From NCBI GenBank assembly GCA_021740125.1, contig JAIPAJ010000002.1:1-64000 (forward strand): 64,000 nt of DNA. The letters are read 5' to 3'. Below, piece after piece: positions 30,018 through 41,082 of the stretch (position 1 is the first letter of the stretch; each line of letters starts with the position of its first letter). The notes beneath the pieces were generated by a model, which saw nothing but the letters and a program-made list of their open reading frames with translations, searched no databases and was not told where the DNA came from. Made by a program: the position numbers and the translations under genes. The DNA comes from Leadbetterella sp. Lineage in GTDB: Bacteria; Bacteroidota; Bacteroidia; Cytophagales; Spirosomataceae.

Positions 30018-32078
30018 TTTTGGCATAATTTCTACCCGAACAGCACTAAAAGCAGAATTCCCAGTTAGTTTATCAATAACTTTTTCGTCAGAAAGGTCAT
30101 TAATACTCACACCCGCATATTGCTTCGCAATTTCCTGCTTTGTGCCTATTCTATGATGCCCATAGCCATGTGGAATACTTACTACACCAGACATAATATC
30201 TGAACTAATTTCAATTGGAATTTCCACTTGTCCAACACGTGATTTTATCACGGCTATTTCATTCTCCTTTAAACCTAAAGATTCTGAATCTGCAGGGTTA
30301 ATCAAAAGCGTACACCGGTTTTTGCCTTTCATAAGTTTTGCAGAATTGTGCATCCAAGAGTTGTTGTCCCGTAAATGTCTGCGGCCAATTAACCAAAATT
30401 GTTTAGAATCCGGCACAAAAAATTCATGTTTAGTATCTAGCAGTCGAGAGAGGTCGTTAGCCAATACATCAGGACAAAGATTTATTTTTTGTTGAATGCG
30501 ATTTTCAGCAATGGGTTTCAATGGCCCAAGATCAATTCCATGTGGATTTTGTTTTAAAACATCCATCGAAAGTTGGTATGGCCCGAACTTTAGACCCAAA
30601 TCTATTTTAACTTCGGGCGGAACAATAGCTTGTTTTTCGTCTAAATACAAATTCCGTAATTCTTGAAAAATTTGCCAATCGTATTTTGTTCCTTCGATTT
30701 TTTCAAAAAGTGGAGGACTATATTTGGTGGTGTTTCGAATAGCCAACACATGAAAAGTAAGGTCATAGTGCGGGTTTTCTAGTCCAGTGGCTGGTGGTAG
30801 AATCAAATCTGCATGACAGGTGGTTTCGTTGAGATAGATATCAAATGACACCATAAATTCGAGAGATTCTAGGGCTTTTTCTAGTTGAACACCATTTGAT
30901 GTAGATAAAACAGGGTTTCCACAATTGGTAAACAACATTTTAATTTGCCCCTCGCCCTCGGTCAGTATTTCTTCAGCCAAAGCAGCTACGGGCAATTCTC
31001 CTATAAACTCGGGATAAGCACTCACACGACTTTTCCATCTCGAAAACCTATCTTTGGGTTGGGCATTTCCAATAAAATCTATAGCAGGCAGCGTAAACAT
31101 TGCTCCTCCTTTTTTGTCGAAATTCCCTGAAATGATGTTGATAACATTAATTAACCACAGACAAATACCCCCAAAAGCCTGTGTGGATACGCCCACTCTG
31201 CCATAACAAACCGCAGTTGGCAAACTACAGAAATCATTCGCAATTGTACTTATAGTTTCTTTCGAAATACCCGTTATTTGTTCAATGTCATTCAGGTCAA
31301 AATTGTTTATTTCGGATTTTAGTTTTTCAAAACCTTCAAAAATGTTTTCGTCTAACATTGAATTTTTCAAAACCAAAATTTCCTTAATCAAACTAATTAG
31401 GAAGAAAGCATCGGTATTAGGTTTGATAAAATAATGCTGCGAGGCGTGTTTTGCAGTTTCGGTTTTTCTGGGATCTACAACCACATATTTTCCACCACGA
31501 TTTTTTATAGCTTCAAGTCGGTGGGCTACATCTGGCACACTCATCATACTACCATTTGAGACATGCGGATTGCCACCGATGATGAGCATATAATCGGTAT
31601 GATCAATATCAGGTACTGGCAAAAGCATTGGATGGCCATACATCAGCCACGACGCAAAATGATGTGGGAGTTGGTCTGTTGAAGTAGCCGAATACATATT
31701 TTTGGTCTTCATCAATCTGAAAAACTCCGGAGCAAACATCGTGGTACCAAGGTTGTGAATGCTTGGATTGCCTTGGTAAACCGCTATGGCATCACAGCCA
31801 TATTTTTCCTGAATTTCTTTTGTTTTGCCTACCACCAAACTGTAGGCTTCATCCCAAGAAATCTGTTGCCAGCCGTTTTCGGTCTTTTTTATGGGGAATT
31901 TCAGTCTGTCTTTGTCCAAATAAATATCTTTTAGGCCATTGGCTTTTGGGCAAATATGCCCTCGGCTAAAATTATCCTCAAAGTCACCCTCTATTTTCAG
32001 TATTTCTGAGTTTTCATGGGTAATCTTTAAGCCACACATGGCCTCACAGAGATTGCAAGTTCTGAAATGCGTTTCCAT
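30009..32078 (-). CDS. Molybdopterin-dependent oxidoreductase
   Basis: CNLCEAMCGLKI...HICPKANGL [4Fe-4S] motif; GGNPHVSNGSMMSVPDVAHRL; C-terminal molydopterin dinucleotide-binding region. Confidence 0.9.
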   Translation of the reverse strand: METHFRTCNLCEAMCGLKITHENSEILKIEGDFEDNFSRGHICPKANGLKDIYLDKDRLKFPIKKTENGWQQISWDEAYSLVVGKTKEIQEKYGCDAIAVYQGNPSIHNLGTTMFAPEFFRLMKTKNMYSATSTDQLPHHFASWLMYGHPMLLPVPDIDHTDYMLIIGGNPHVSNGSMMSVPDVAHRLEAIKNRGGKYVVVDPRKTETAKHASQHYFIKPNTDAFFLISLIKEILVLKNSMLDENIFEGFEKLKSEINNFDLNDIEQITGISKETISTIANDFCSLPTAVCYGRVGVSTQAFGGICLWLINVINIISGNFDKKGGAMFTLPAIDFIGNAQPKDRFSRWKSRVSAYPEFIGELPVAALAEEILTEGEGQIKMLFTNCGNPVLSTSNGVQLEKALESLEFMVSFDIYLNETTCHADLILPPATGLENPHYDLTFHVLAIRNTTKYSPPLFEKIEGTKYDWQIFQELRNLYLDEKQAIVPPEVKIDLGLKFGPYQLSMDVLKQNPHGIDLGPLKPIAENRIQQKINLCPDVLANDLSRLLDTKHEFFVPDSKQFWLIGRRHLRDNNSWMHNSAKLMKGKNRCTLLINPADSESLGLKENEIAVIKSRVGQVEIPIEISSDIMSGVVSIPHGYGHHRIGTKQEIAKQYAGVSINDLSDEKVIDKLTGNSAFSAVRVEIMPKSL

Positions 32079-32200
32079 TGATTTTTAGGTTGATTTGTAG
32101 CAAATTAGTTATTTTTTTGTAATTAATAATTTAAAAGAAGATTTCAGCAAAACAAGTGCTTATTTTTCTATAATTTCATGCTTACAATTCAACCCCATAA

Positions 32201-33877
32201 ATGAAAAAAGCAACCTTTATACTTCTTGCCTTGCTATTTGCAAACCTCTGTTTTTCTCAAGTAACTAAAACAATCAACGTCGATTTTAATAAACCAATAG
32301 GCAAAATGTATCCATTTTGGGCTTTTTTTGGTGCAGATGAACCGAACTATGCTTATATGAAAGATGGTAAAAAGTTGCTTTCTGAATTATCTGGATTGAG
32401 TCCTGTTCCTGTGTATTTTCGGGCACACAGCATGCTGAACTCTGGCCATGATACACTTACGTTAAAATGGGGTTCTACCAATGTATATACCGAAGACGCC
32501 AAGGGTAACCCGGTTTACGATTGGACAATAGTCGATAAAATATTTGATACTTACCTGCAAAGAGGCATAAAGCCTTTGGCTCAGTTTAGTTTTATGCCTG
32601 AAGCATTGTCTACCAAACCCCAACCCTACGAACATGGCTGGAAGCCCGGAATGCCCTATAACGATATCTACAAAGGCTGGACTTTTCCTCCAAAAGACTA
32701 TAAAAAATGGGCAGACTTGGTGTACGCTTGGGTGAAACATTCGGTAGAACGCTACGGAAAATCCGAAGTAGAAAGTTGGTATTGGGAGCTGTGGAACGAA
32801 CCCAACATCGGGTATTGGAGCGGAACGGTGCAGGAATATTGTAAATTATACGATTATACTGCAGATGCTGCCAAAAGAGCCTTACCAACTATCTGGATGG
32901 GTGGACCTGAAACCACGGGACCGAGTTGGGTAAAAGCGGCAGACTTTCTGAAATATTTTTTGAATCATTGTAGTACAGGAAAAAATTATGTCACGGGCAA
33001 AATAGGTTCACCCTTAGATTTCATAAGTTTTCATGCCAAGGGTTCACCAAAGATTGTAGATAACCACGTGCAAATGAATATGGGAACCCAACTTCGTGAT
33101 ATTTCGGAAGGATTTAAGATTGTAACGTCCTTTGAGAAATATAAAAAACTTCCAATAATCATTGGTGAGTCTGACCCTGAAGGTTGTGCTGCATGTGGCA
33201 TGAAAACCAATCCACAAAATGCCTACAGAAATGGAACAGTGTATTCGAGCTATACCGCTGCATCTTTTGCCAGAAAATACGCTTTGGCAGATCATTTTAA
33301 AGCCAATCTTTTGGGTGCAGTGAGTTGGTCTTTTGAGTTTGAGAATCAACCTTATTTCTACGGATTCAGAGATTTGGCTACCAATGGCATAGATAAACCT
33401 GTTCTAAATGTTTTCAGGATGTTTGGCCTGATGTCGGGTCAAAGAGTGAACATAAGTGGTAATCAGAGTTATAATTTTGAGATGGTGCGTGACTCGAGCG
33501 TCAGAGGGAAAAATGCCGATATAGATGCCTTGGCGAGTAAAGATATAAATTCAGCAGCAGTGATGCTTTGGCATTATCACGACGATGATGTAAAAGCCCA
33601 AGATGCCACTATTGAAGTAAATTTGTCAGGCTTACCAAACAAAACCATCAATTTGCAACATTACAGGATTGACGATGAAAATAGCAATTCTTATGAAGTT
33701 TGGAAAAAAATGGGTTCGCCAGAAAGCCCAACGAAAGAACAAATTGCTATTCTTGAAAAAGCGGGCCAACTAACACTTTTGACCTCACCAACTTATATAA
33801 AACCCCAAAACGGCATTTTAAAAATGAACGTTATTTTGCCAAGACAAGGCGTTTCTTTATTGAAGCTGGATTGGTAG
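32201..33877 (+). CDS. GH39-like glycoside hydrolase (beta-xylosidase type), secreted
   Basis: SWYWELWNEPNIGYWSG catalytic NEP motif, IIIGESDPEGCAACG second catalytic Glu region. Confidence 0.8.
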   Translation: MKKATFILLALLFANLCFSQVTKTINVDFNKPIGKMYPFWAFFGADEPNYAYMKDGKKLLSELSGLSPVPVYFRAHSMLNSGHDTLTLKWGSTNVYTEDAKGNPVYDWTIVDKIFDTYLQRGIKPLAQFSFMPEALSTKPQPYEHGWKPGMPYNDIYKGWTFPPKDYKKWADLVYAWVKHSVERYGKSEVESWYWELWNEPNIGYWSGTVQEYCKLYDYTADAAKRALPTIWMGGPETTGPSWVKAADFLKYFLNHCSTGKNYVTGKIGSPLDFISFHAKGSPKIVDNHVQMNMGTQLRDISEGFKIVTSFEKYKKLPIIIGESDPEGCAACGMKTNPQNAYRNGTVYSSYTAASFARKYALADHFKANLLGAVSWSFEFENQPYFYGFRDLATNGIDKPVLNVFRMFGLMSGQRVNISGNQSYNFEMVRDSSVRGKNADIDALASKDINSAAVMLWHYHDDDVKAQDATIEVNLSGLPNKTINLQHYRIDDENSNSYEVWKKMGSPESPTKEQIAILEKAGQLTLLTSPTYIKPQNGILKMNVILPRQGVSLLKLDW

Positions 33878-33881
33878 CTTG

Positions 33882-35387
33882 CTATTTGTTCACCTCGCTA
33901 ATATGATATTCCTGAATCAAAGCTGGTTTTTCGGGAGAAAGCGTGAAACTAATTTTAATGTTTGCGTTTTCTCCTTCTAATATAAATGAGCCACGAAGTG
34001 CATTTTCAGGCATCATTTCTCCTACTTGTATAATTCTACCAGCTTTTTGGTAAATGACTTCAGCTTCTTTTTTAAGGCTATTTGTGAAATAATCTAAAAA
34101 GAAGTTTTCGGCAAAAATACCCGATGCTTCGCCTTTTTCCCAAGATGGAAGCAGAGAAACGAGCTGTTTTTGACGTTCTTTTAATACTTCAGTAACAGCC
34201 CAAGAAATAGGCTTTAAGTCGGCCAAAGCGATTAAAGTATCCATAATTTGGGTATTCAAAGCATTAGCAGGGGCATAAGTTCTGTTGGCAAAAGTCACAA
34301 ATCCAATTCCATATTGCGGCAAAATTTTCCAGTTGCTTCCAAACCCAGGTAGTCCACCACTGTGGCCAATATTGATATTGTGTTCACAATCTTGCACCCA
34401 ACGTAGGCCATAGCCATAAGCTTGTACAAAAGGACACGGGTTTCCCTGAGCATTTTTGTTTTCTAAATTCAGCAGAGCAAAATTCCAAGGTTGTTGCATC
34501 TCTCTTAGTGAGCTTCTTTTCAAAACTTTTGATTCTTGTTTGTCAGAAGAAGTGGCTGAAAGGTGAAAAGTCATATATTTTCCAAAATCCTCGATAGTTG
34601 TAAGCATACCGCCCATGGCACCATAGGCTCCGTCTCCTAACATGGGTTGTTCTACCCACTGGTCTTCTACCCAACGGTAGCCTAAGGCCAACTGCTTTTT
34701 GGGAACTTTGGTATAATCCCAATAGGTATCGTTCATGCCCAATGGCTTCAAAATGTTTTTTATAGTGTAGTTTTGGTAGGTTTCTCCAGTTACTTTTTTA
34801 ATTATATAACCCAGCATAGCAAAGCCCATGTTGCTGTATTCATAACTTATTCCCGGTGTATTGGAGAAAGAAATTCCTTTTTTAAACATTTTGAGCATGG
34901 TTTCGTCTGAAATAGCCAATTGCCTGTCGCCCCAAGGATTATCCTCTGGAAAACCAGCTGCATGAGTTAGCAAATGTCTAACCGTGATTTCTGGTGAATC
35001 TATTGAGAACTTCTGTCCTTTTATTTCAGGAATGTATTTGTAAACAGGTTCATCTAATTGTAGTTTTCCAGCATCTCTGAGCTGCAAAATAGCCATCGCA
35101 GTAATGCTTTTTGACATAGAAGCTATTCTATAAACCGATTGTTTGCTTGCTAATATATTTTCAGCGGTGTTGGTTAGACCCAAAGCATTGAAATGTACCA
35201 CTTGGCCATCTACTACCAAGCCATACACCAAGCTAGGCAGATGATTTTTCTCTGCATTTTCTCTGCAAATTTGATCTATGATCGGTAACGCGGATTTTAT
35301 TTTTGCAATTTTTTCGTCGCTAATTTGTCCGAAAACGGATTGAGAAATATAAATGAATGAAATAAAATGAAGGATGAAGTTTTTCAT
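33882..35387 (-). CDS. Serine hydrolase (class C beta-lactamase-like), secreted
   Basis: YRIASMSKSITAMAILQL (SxxK), YEYSNMGFAMLGYII (YSN), GHSGGLPGF (HxG). Confidence 0.92.
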   Translation of the reverse strand: MKNFILHFISFIYISQSVFGQISDEKIAKIKSALPIIDQICRENAEKNHLPSLVYGLVVDGQVVHFNALGLTNTAENILASKQSVYRIASMSKSITAMAILQLRDAGKLQLDEPVYKYIPEIKGQKFSIDSPEITVRHLLTHAAGFPEDNPWGDRQLAISDETMLKMFKKGISFSNTPGISYEYSNMGFAMLGYIIKKVTGETYQNYTIKNILKPLGMNDTYWDYTKVPKKQLALGYRWVEDQWVEQPMLGDGAYGAMGGMLTTIEDFGKYMTFHLSATSSDKQESKVLKRSSLREMQQPWNFALLNLENKNAQGNPCPFVQAYGYGLRWVQDCEHNINIGHSGGLPGFGSNWKILPQYGIGFVTFANRTYAPANALNTQIMDTLIALADLKPISWAVTEVLKERQKQLVSLLPSWEKGEASGIFAENFFLDYFTNSLKKEAEVIYQKAGRIIQVGEMMPENALRGSFILEGENANIKISFTLSPEKPALIQEYHISEVNK

Positions 35388-35433
35388 AGATTCTTTGGTT
35401 TGTTTATCGGAAAATTTAAATATTAAAAGGCCT

Positions 35434-37674
35434 TTAGTTTACACAATTTTTTATTTCTGCTTTAAAAACACCTCCATTGCTTGCCCGAAAACCATTTTCC
35501 AATAGAATTGATTTACCTGCACTTAAGTTTACTCTAGTGCCATTTTGGAGAATATTTGATGCCGAAATAGCTTGGTTGGCATTTAAGTTTAGGGTTGAGT
35601 TTCCCCCTACCACATTAGTCAACTGATAGTTATTAACACAATTTGGGTTTACTTTAATCAAAAAAGTATCTTTTAAGCATTGGCGAGAATCTTCCACAAA
35701 ATAACGCAATCCAATCACAGGGTTAATACTCAATGTTCTAGATGTAATTGAAGAGTTTTCCCAAACGAAATCACCCACCCACGATGCTTGGAGGTTTAAA
35801 CTTGGGGTATTTGGAACAATAAATATCTCAGTGTTTTTATTTACATCCTTCATAATAGTAAATTGATCTGCAACTGTTCCGTTTTCTGAAATCCACTTAG
35901 AGTCTAGCCTATTTCCCTCTATTTCAAGATAAATAGAACCCCCTGTTTCAGAATTAGAATAGATTGTTGCATCGTGCGGATAGTTTCCTTGGGTAGAACT
36001 TGGCCAGCCCGCAGACCCGGCAACCACATAAACAATGCCTTTGTTGGGTAATGTGGAAGATTTAATATATGGACAAGAATCCGATGTACCATCGTAGCGT
36101 GCCGAGGAACTACTTTGATTGTGTGTATTTGCACTAAATGTGCTTTCCAATCCATAGTGCCCTTTTATAAGGCGGGTTCTTTCGTAGTTATGGCTATGAC
36201 CACAAAGAACCAAATCAACGTTGTTTCGTTCAAGAATCGGCAACACCTTTTCTCTGATATATCGAAGTTCAGATTCCGTATCGGAGTTGTGGCTTCCCAT
36301 GGTGTAAGGTGGATGATGCCAATATACAATCGTCCATTTTTGAGTATTTGCAGCCAAATCAGCCTTAAGCCAAGCTATTTGTGGACTATTCAGCGTATCT
36401 GATAATCGATATAAACTGGCGGTTTCTGTTCCATAAGAATCTAGGCGTATAAAATGAATATTGGCGTAATTATAAGAATAATACCCTTCATTGTAAGAAG
36501 GATGGCCACCAATTTCTCCGTTTGTTGGAAGTGTATAGTTTTGAAAATATGCACCACTTCTACTGGCTTGTGAAGAACTGTAATAGTCATGGTTACCTGG
36601 TGCTGGAAATATTGGCGTCTGTTTCATTGTTCGGCTGTTTTGATAGGGCTCAAAAAACAATGTTTGATATTCATAATCGTATCCTGAGCTGTAAGCATTA
36701 TCTCCTAGAAGTAGCCAAAGATCAATATAATTGTTTCCAACGTAGTTCAGAAAGGCATTTTTTACATTGGCTTGAGTGGAGGTTCCCGTTCCGCAATCAC
36801 CCGTGACCCACACTTTGGTTTTTTTTTCTGTACCTACATTTGGTGCTGTGTAAAAGAAATATTGTGCCGAGCTTTGTATTATTTCAGTAGAATTAGCAAT
36901 GTTGTAGTAGTATTTGGTGTTTGGAATAAGATTGATTAAGTTCACTAAATGTTCGCTTTTAGATACATTATCCGAAACCTGAGTATTAAGGTTATTGGGG
37001 TCCGTGCCGTAGTTGATTTTTGAGGTAGTTCCTACATTTGTTCTATACAGAATCTGCATGCTGTTAGAAGTACCCATCTGCAAATATGGCCCTCTCGAAA
37101 TAAAAGTGCTATTCTGACCAATCAACTCAAAATCGAATGTAATATCAGAACTATTAATCTCAGTTTGATGAATTTCTACGGCTATGGTATTTTGGCCAAC
37201 TTGAAGCGTATTGCCAGGTAAAGTAGTACTCAGCCAAATTTGTCCATCGTCAAGAGCATTAGTCGCCAGTGTATTATACAAAATAGGTTCGGTAAGTCCA
37301 TCTTTAAATATTTGTACGCCATTGAAATAAATCGCAACACCATCGTCTCTTTTTCCTCTTAAAATAAAGCTGCTGTAAGTATTCGAAAGTGTAATTACTT
37401 TCCTAAAATAAGTGGTGATGTGCTTTGAATTGGGGTTTCCTCCAAAGTTTACCACAGTTGCCTCGTCGCCTTCTCCATATCCAAACTCAGAGTTTCCAGT
37501 TGACCAAGCAGCATCATTAAATCCAATATTTCGCCAGTTTGTTCCTTGGTCAGAGCCGTTGTCGAGGTATTTCCAAGTATCGCCTGAGGTCACAATTGTA
37601 GATCGTGCCAAAGTAATCGTTATAGAAACAAAAAAGAAAATCAATGATTTTAAAATTGACTTTTTCAAATCCAA
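35434..37674 (-). CDS. Purple-acid-phosphatase-like metallophosphoesterase with C-terminal 3-coathanger-like region
   Basis: VTGDCGTG, LLLGDNAYSSG, APGNHDYY, VYWHHPPYTMGSH, LCGHSHNYER; C-term SILLENGFRASNGGVFKAEIKNC. Confidence 0.88.
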   Translation of the reverse strand: MDLKKSILKSLIFFFVSITITLARSTIVTSGDTWKYLDNGSDQGTNWRNIGFNDAAWSTGNSEFGYGEGDEATVVNFGGNPNSKHITTYFRKVITLSNTYSSFILRGKRDDGVAIYFNGVQIFKDGLTEPILYNTLATNALDDGQIWLSTTLPGNTLQVGQNTIAVEIHQTEINSSDITFDFELIGQNSTFISRGPYLQMGTSNSMQILYRTNVGTTSKINYGTDPNNLNTQVSDNVSKSEHLVNLINLIPNTKYYYNIANSTEIIQSSAQYFFYTAPNVGTEKKTKVWVTGDCGTGTSTQANVKNAFLNYVGNNYIDLWLLLGDNAYSSGYDYEYQTLFFEPYQNSRTMKQTPIFPAPGNHDYYSSSQASRSGAYFQNYTLPTNGEIGGHPSYNEGYYSYNYANIHFIRLDSYGTETASLYRLSDTLNSPQIAWLKADLAANTQKWTIVYWHHPPYTMGSHNSDTESELRYIREKVLPILERNNVDLVLCGHSHNYERTRLIKGHYGLESTFSANTHNQSSSSARYDGTSDSCPYIKSSTLPNKGIVYVVAGSAGWPSSTQGNYPHDATIYSNSETGGSIYLEIEGNRLDSKWISENGTVADQFTIMKDVNKNTEIFIVPNTPSLNLQASWVGDFVWENSSITSRTLSINPVIGLRYFVEDSRQCLKDTFLIKVNPNCVNNYQLTNVVGGNSTLNLNANQAISASNILQNGTRVNLSAGKSILLENGFRASNGGVFKAEIKNCVN

Positions 37675-37777
37675 ATATATTTATTAAATAATATTTCAAA
37701 TTTGTTTTAAGAACGTTTCCAATGCCATTTTAAGAAGAAAAGCATTTCATAAAATCAAATTATCAATTTTTCATGAT

Positions 37778-38863
37778 TTAAAGCTTCACCATACCACCTG
37801 TTTTCACCGATTTATAAATGGCTTCAACGACTTTAATATCCCTCAAACCTTCTTCTCCAGGAACAATCATGGGCTTTTTCTCAATAATCGAAAGAGCGTC
37901 TTCGTCTAATTGTTTAGGTTGTTGGCTGGCCAATGGGAAGTTTATCTGTGTACCGTCTGACATGCTGCCTTTGTTGTTGCCATAGCCACTTTGAGGTTCC
38001 ATTTTTAGCCAACCTTTTTCATAGTTCACTTGCAAATGGTTCATGTTTATCCCGAAACTTGACTGACACGCTGCTCTAGCTCCTGATGGAAACTCCAGCT
38101 GAAACATCATCGTTTCTTCTACTTCTTTGTATATCTCAGGGCGAGTGGTGGAGGCTTGTGCCATTACACTAATCGGCTCCTCGCCAGCAGCCATACGAGC
38201 TCCTTGAAGTGCATAAACTCCCATATCGCCCATTACGCCACCACCCAATGCTTTATTTTGTTTCCAATGTGTAGTTCGGCCATCAAAATATCCTGCGGCA
38301 GAATTTATCATTTTCGGCTTTCCAAATGGTCGTTCTTTTGCCACTTTCATTACTTGTTGTAGGTTGGGGTCGTGTTGACAACGGTAGCCTATGGATAGTT
38401 TCACTTTGTTATTGTTGCAAGCGTCTATCATTGCTTGGCAATCGGCTACAGAGGGGGCCATTGGTTTTTCGCAAAAAATATGCTTGCCCGTAGCAGCTCC
38501 TCTAACCGTAAACTCACGGTGCATAGATGGTGGTAAAATCACATAAATGATATCAATGTCTGGATTATTGGCTATTTGGTCGTAATTGTTGTAATCGTAA
38601 ATGTTTTTATCTACCAGACCGTACTTGTTTTTCCAGATTTCTACTTTTGATGGTGTGCCTGTTACGATACCCTTTAGCTCGCAATGCTCGGTTTTGAGCA
38701 ATGCCGGAGCTATCAAGTCGGTGCTGTAATACCCCAAACCAACCAAGGCAATTCCCAATTTGGTCTTTTGTGGCTGGGTAGCTTTGAGCAAAACATGAGG
38801 TGAAAATACGGCTGATGCGGCTATCAGCCCCGTGCTTTTTAAAAAGTCTCTTCTGTTTTTCAT
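37778..38863 (-). CDS. Gfo/Idh/MocA family oxidoreductase, Tat-like signal
   Basis: MKNRRDFLKSTGLIAASAVF; GIALVGLGYYSTDLIAPAL; HIFCEKPMAPSVADCQAM. Confidence 0.9.
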   Translation of the reverse strand: MKNRRDFLKSTGLIAASAVFSPHVLLKATQPQKTKLGIALVGLGYYSTDLIAPALLKTEHCELKGIVTGTPSKVEIWKNKYGLVDKNIYDYNNYDQIANNPDIDIIYVILPPSMHREFTVRGAATGKHIFCEKPMAPSVADCQAMIDACNNNKVKLSIGYRCQHDPNLQQVMKVAKERPFGKPKMINSAAGYFDGRTTHWKQNKALGGGVMGDMGVYALQGARMAAGEEPISVMAQASTTRPEIYKEVEETMMFQLEFPSGARAACQSSFGINMNHLQVNYEKGWLKMEPQSGYGNNKGSMSDGTQINFPLASQQPKQLDEDALSIIEKKPMIVPGEEGLRDIKVVEAIYKSVKTGGMVKL

Positions 38864-38969
38864 TTTGAGGTTATTTTTGATTGAAATAAATTTCTGATTC
38901 TATAAATTTAGAAAAATCGTTTTTTATTTGCTTGAAATTTCTAATTTGCCAAAAATACAAAATTTCCTC

Positions 38970-39521
38970 ATGAATGAAACACCAAATGCGGGTAAAGTGC
39001 TGATTGCAGAGCCATTTCTTGGAGACCCTAACTTCGAACGTAGCGTGGTGCTCATTTGTGAACACAATGATGAGGGCTCGTTTGGATTGGTACTAAATAA
39101 TGTCTCAAAAAATACGATTGCAGATGTTGTCGACGACATTTATGTAGAATTTCCGCTTTTTATTGGTGGTCCTGTGGAGCAAAACACCCTTCATTTTGTG
39201 CATCGTTTGGGTCATTTGATTGAAGATTCAATCGACTTAGGCAATGGAATTTTCTGGTCGGGAGATTTCGAAACTGTTAAAAGTTTATTGAGTATTGGAA
39301 GTATTAAATCTGAAGATATTCGATTCTTTATTGGCTATTCTGGTTGGGGTGCAGGTCAGTTGGCAAATGAATTGGCACAGAATACGTGGATTCTTTCAGA
39401 TATAAACTCTGATGTGCTGTTTGAAGAATATACCAATCAATTTTGGCGAACTGTTTTAAAACGTATGGGAGGAGACTATAAGGTTTTGGCCAATTATCCA
39501 GTTGATCCTCGATTAAATTGA
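38970..39521 (+). CDS. YqgE/AlgH family protein
   Basis: AGKVLIAEPFLGDPNFERSVVLICEHNDEGSFGLVLN; FIGGPVEQNTLHFVH; FIGYSGWGAGQLANEL; start revised from 38928. Confidence 0.93.
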   Translation: MNETPNAGKVLIAEPFLGDPNFERSVVLICEHNDEGSFGLVLNNVSKNTIADVVDDIYVEFPLFIGGPVEQNTLHFVHRLGHLIEDSIDLGNGIFWSGDFETVKSLLSIGSIKSEDIRFFIGYSGWGAGQLANELAQNTWILSDINSDVLFEEYTNQFWRTVLKRMGGDYKVLANYPVDPRLN

Positions 39522-39597
39522 GCTTCGAGTAGTGAATGTTGACTTGCGAATAATTAGTTCTGTGAATTGAGTTGAAAGTTTTTAATAAATATGCCTT

Positions 39598-41022
39598 ATG
39601 AAAAAAGTTGTCTGTCTTTTTTGTTTGATTTTTGCGGGAAACCTATTTGCTCAAAATGAGATCGTGTCGCATCTCGAACAAAACATTATAAAATATACGC
39701 AAATGTCCGACCAGATATGGCTATGGGCTGAGCCGGGGTATTTAGAAGAAAAAACCTCTTCCTTGTTAATAAAAGAATTGGAAGCCAATGGTTTTTCTGT
39801 AAAAAAAGGTGTTGGAGAAATGACAACGGCTTTTGTGGCCACTTACGGCTCAGGTTATCCGACTATCGGAATTTTGGCCGAAATGGATGCTTTGCCAGGT
39901 CTTTCACAAGAAGCGATTCCGACCAGAAAGGCAAAAGCTCTAAACGGCTATGGGCATGGCTGCGGACATAATTTATTCGGAGTGGGTTCGGTGGCGGCGG
40001 CCATTTCTACCAAAGCATGGATGGAAAAGAACAAAATAAAAGGAACGATAAAACTCATAGGAACACCGGCTGAAGAAGGAGCTGGCGGCGGGAAAACCTA
40101 TTTGGTGCAAGCGGGGGTTTTTAAAGACATAGATGCAGTAATTAATTGGCATCCTGGCGACAATAACAACGCCAGTCCAAACTCATCGTTGGCCTATCGG
40201 GTTACAAACTTTACTTTTGAAGGCCTAGCAGCACACGCTTCGGCGGCTCCAGAAAAAGGAAGGTCAGCATTAGATGCCGTCGAGGCTATGAATTACATGG
40301 TAAACCTCATGAGAGAGCATATCTCGCCTGAAACAAGGATTCATTATGTTATAAAGAACGGTGGCTTAACCTCCAATATCGTACCTGATTATGCCATGGT
40401 TGAATATACCGTTCGACACCCGACAGCCAAGGGCATGGAAGAAGTTTGGAATAGAGTTCAGAAAGCAGCCCAAGCAGCAGCTTTGGGAACAGAGACCAAA
40501 ATGAGTTTCGAGATAATGGCAGGTTTGTATAATCTACTTCCCAATGAAACCTTGGCCAAAGCCATGCAAAAAAACCTTGAAATAGTAGGTGGAGTAAAGT
40601 TTACGCCTGAAGAAAAGAAGTTTGCTGAAGAAATCAGAAAGACCGTTTTTTCAAGTTCTTTATCCACAGTAGAGTCTGCAGATCAAATAAAACCGTATAC
40701 CTCAGGACAAGCTACACCGGCTTCTACGGATGTGGGCGATGTGAGTTGGGTTGTACCTACCGCTGGACTTTCTACGGCCACTTGGGTACCAGGAGTACCT
40801 GCTCACAGCTGGCAGGCAGTGGCTTGTAATGGCATGAGTATTGGTCACAAAGGCATGATAAACGCAGCTAAAACAATGGCATTAACAGCAAAAGATCTGT
40901 TTATGGATACAAGTTTGGTAGAAAAATCTAAAGAAGAACTATATAAAATGCGTGGCGGAAAAGACTTTGATTACAAATCGCTAGCTGGAGATAGAAAACC
41001 ACCATTGGATTATAGAAAATAG
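39598..41022 (+). CDS. M20 family amidohydrolase (AbgB-like), secreted
   Basis: ILAEMDALPGLSQEA, GHGCGHNLFGVGSVAAA, GTPAEEGAGGGKTYLVQAGVF. Confidence 0.9.
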   Translation: MKKVVCLFCLIFAGNLFAQNEIVSHLEQNIIKYTQMSDQIWLWAEPGYLEEKTSSLLIKELEANGFSVKKGVGEMTTAFVATYGSGYPTIGILAEMDALPGLSQEAIPTRKAKALNGYGHGCGHNLFGVGSVAAAISTKAWMEKNKIKGTIKLIGTPAEEGAGGGKTYLVQAGVFKDIDAVINWHPGDNNNASPNSSLAYRVTNFTFEGLAAHASAAPEKGRSALDAVEAMNYMVNLMREHISPETRIHYVIKNGGLTSNIVPDYAMVEYTVRHPTAKGMEEVWNRVQKAAQAAALGTETKMSFEIMAGLYNLLPNETLAKAMQKNLEIVGGVKFTPEEKKFAEEIRKTVFSSSLSTVESADQIKPYTSGQATPASTDVGDVSWVVPTAGLSTATWVPGVPAHSWQAVACNGMSIGHKGMINAAKTMALTAKDLFMDTSLVEKSKEELYKMRGGKDFDYKSLAGDRKPPLDYRK

Positions 41023-41037
41023 CCTTAATACCTTCAT

Positions 41038-41063
41038 GAATGCACGTTTTTATTCGTGCATTC
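41038..41063. terminator. Inverted repeat, probable bidirectional terminator
   Basis: GAATGCACG (41038-41046) / CGTGCATTC (41055-41063) between convergent genes. Confidence 0.55.
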
Positions 41064-41082
41064 GTGGTAAAAATCACAGAAA

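Noticed and set aside
33878-33881. Possible terminator between GH39-like and serine hydrolase genes
   Set aside because: Only 4 nt between stops and no stem-loop recognised.
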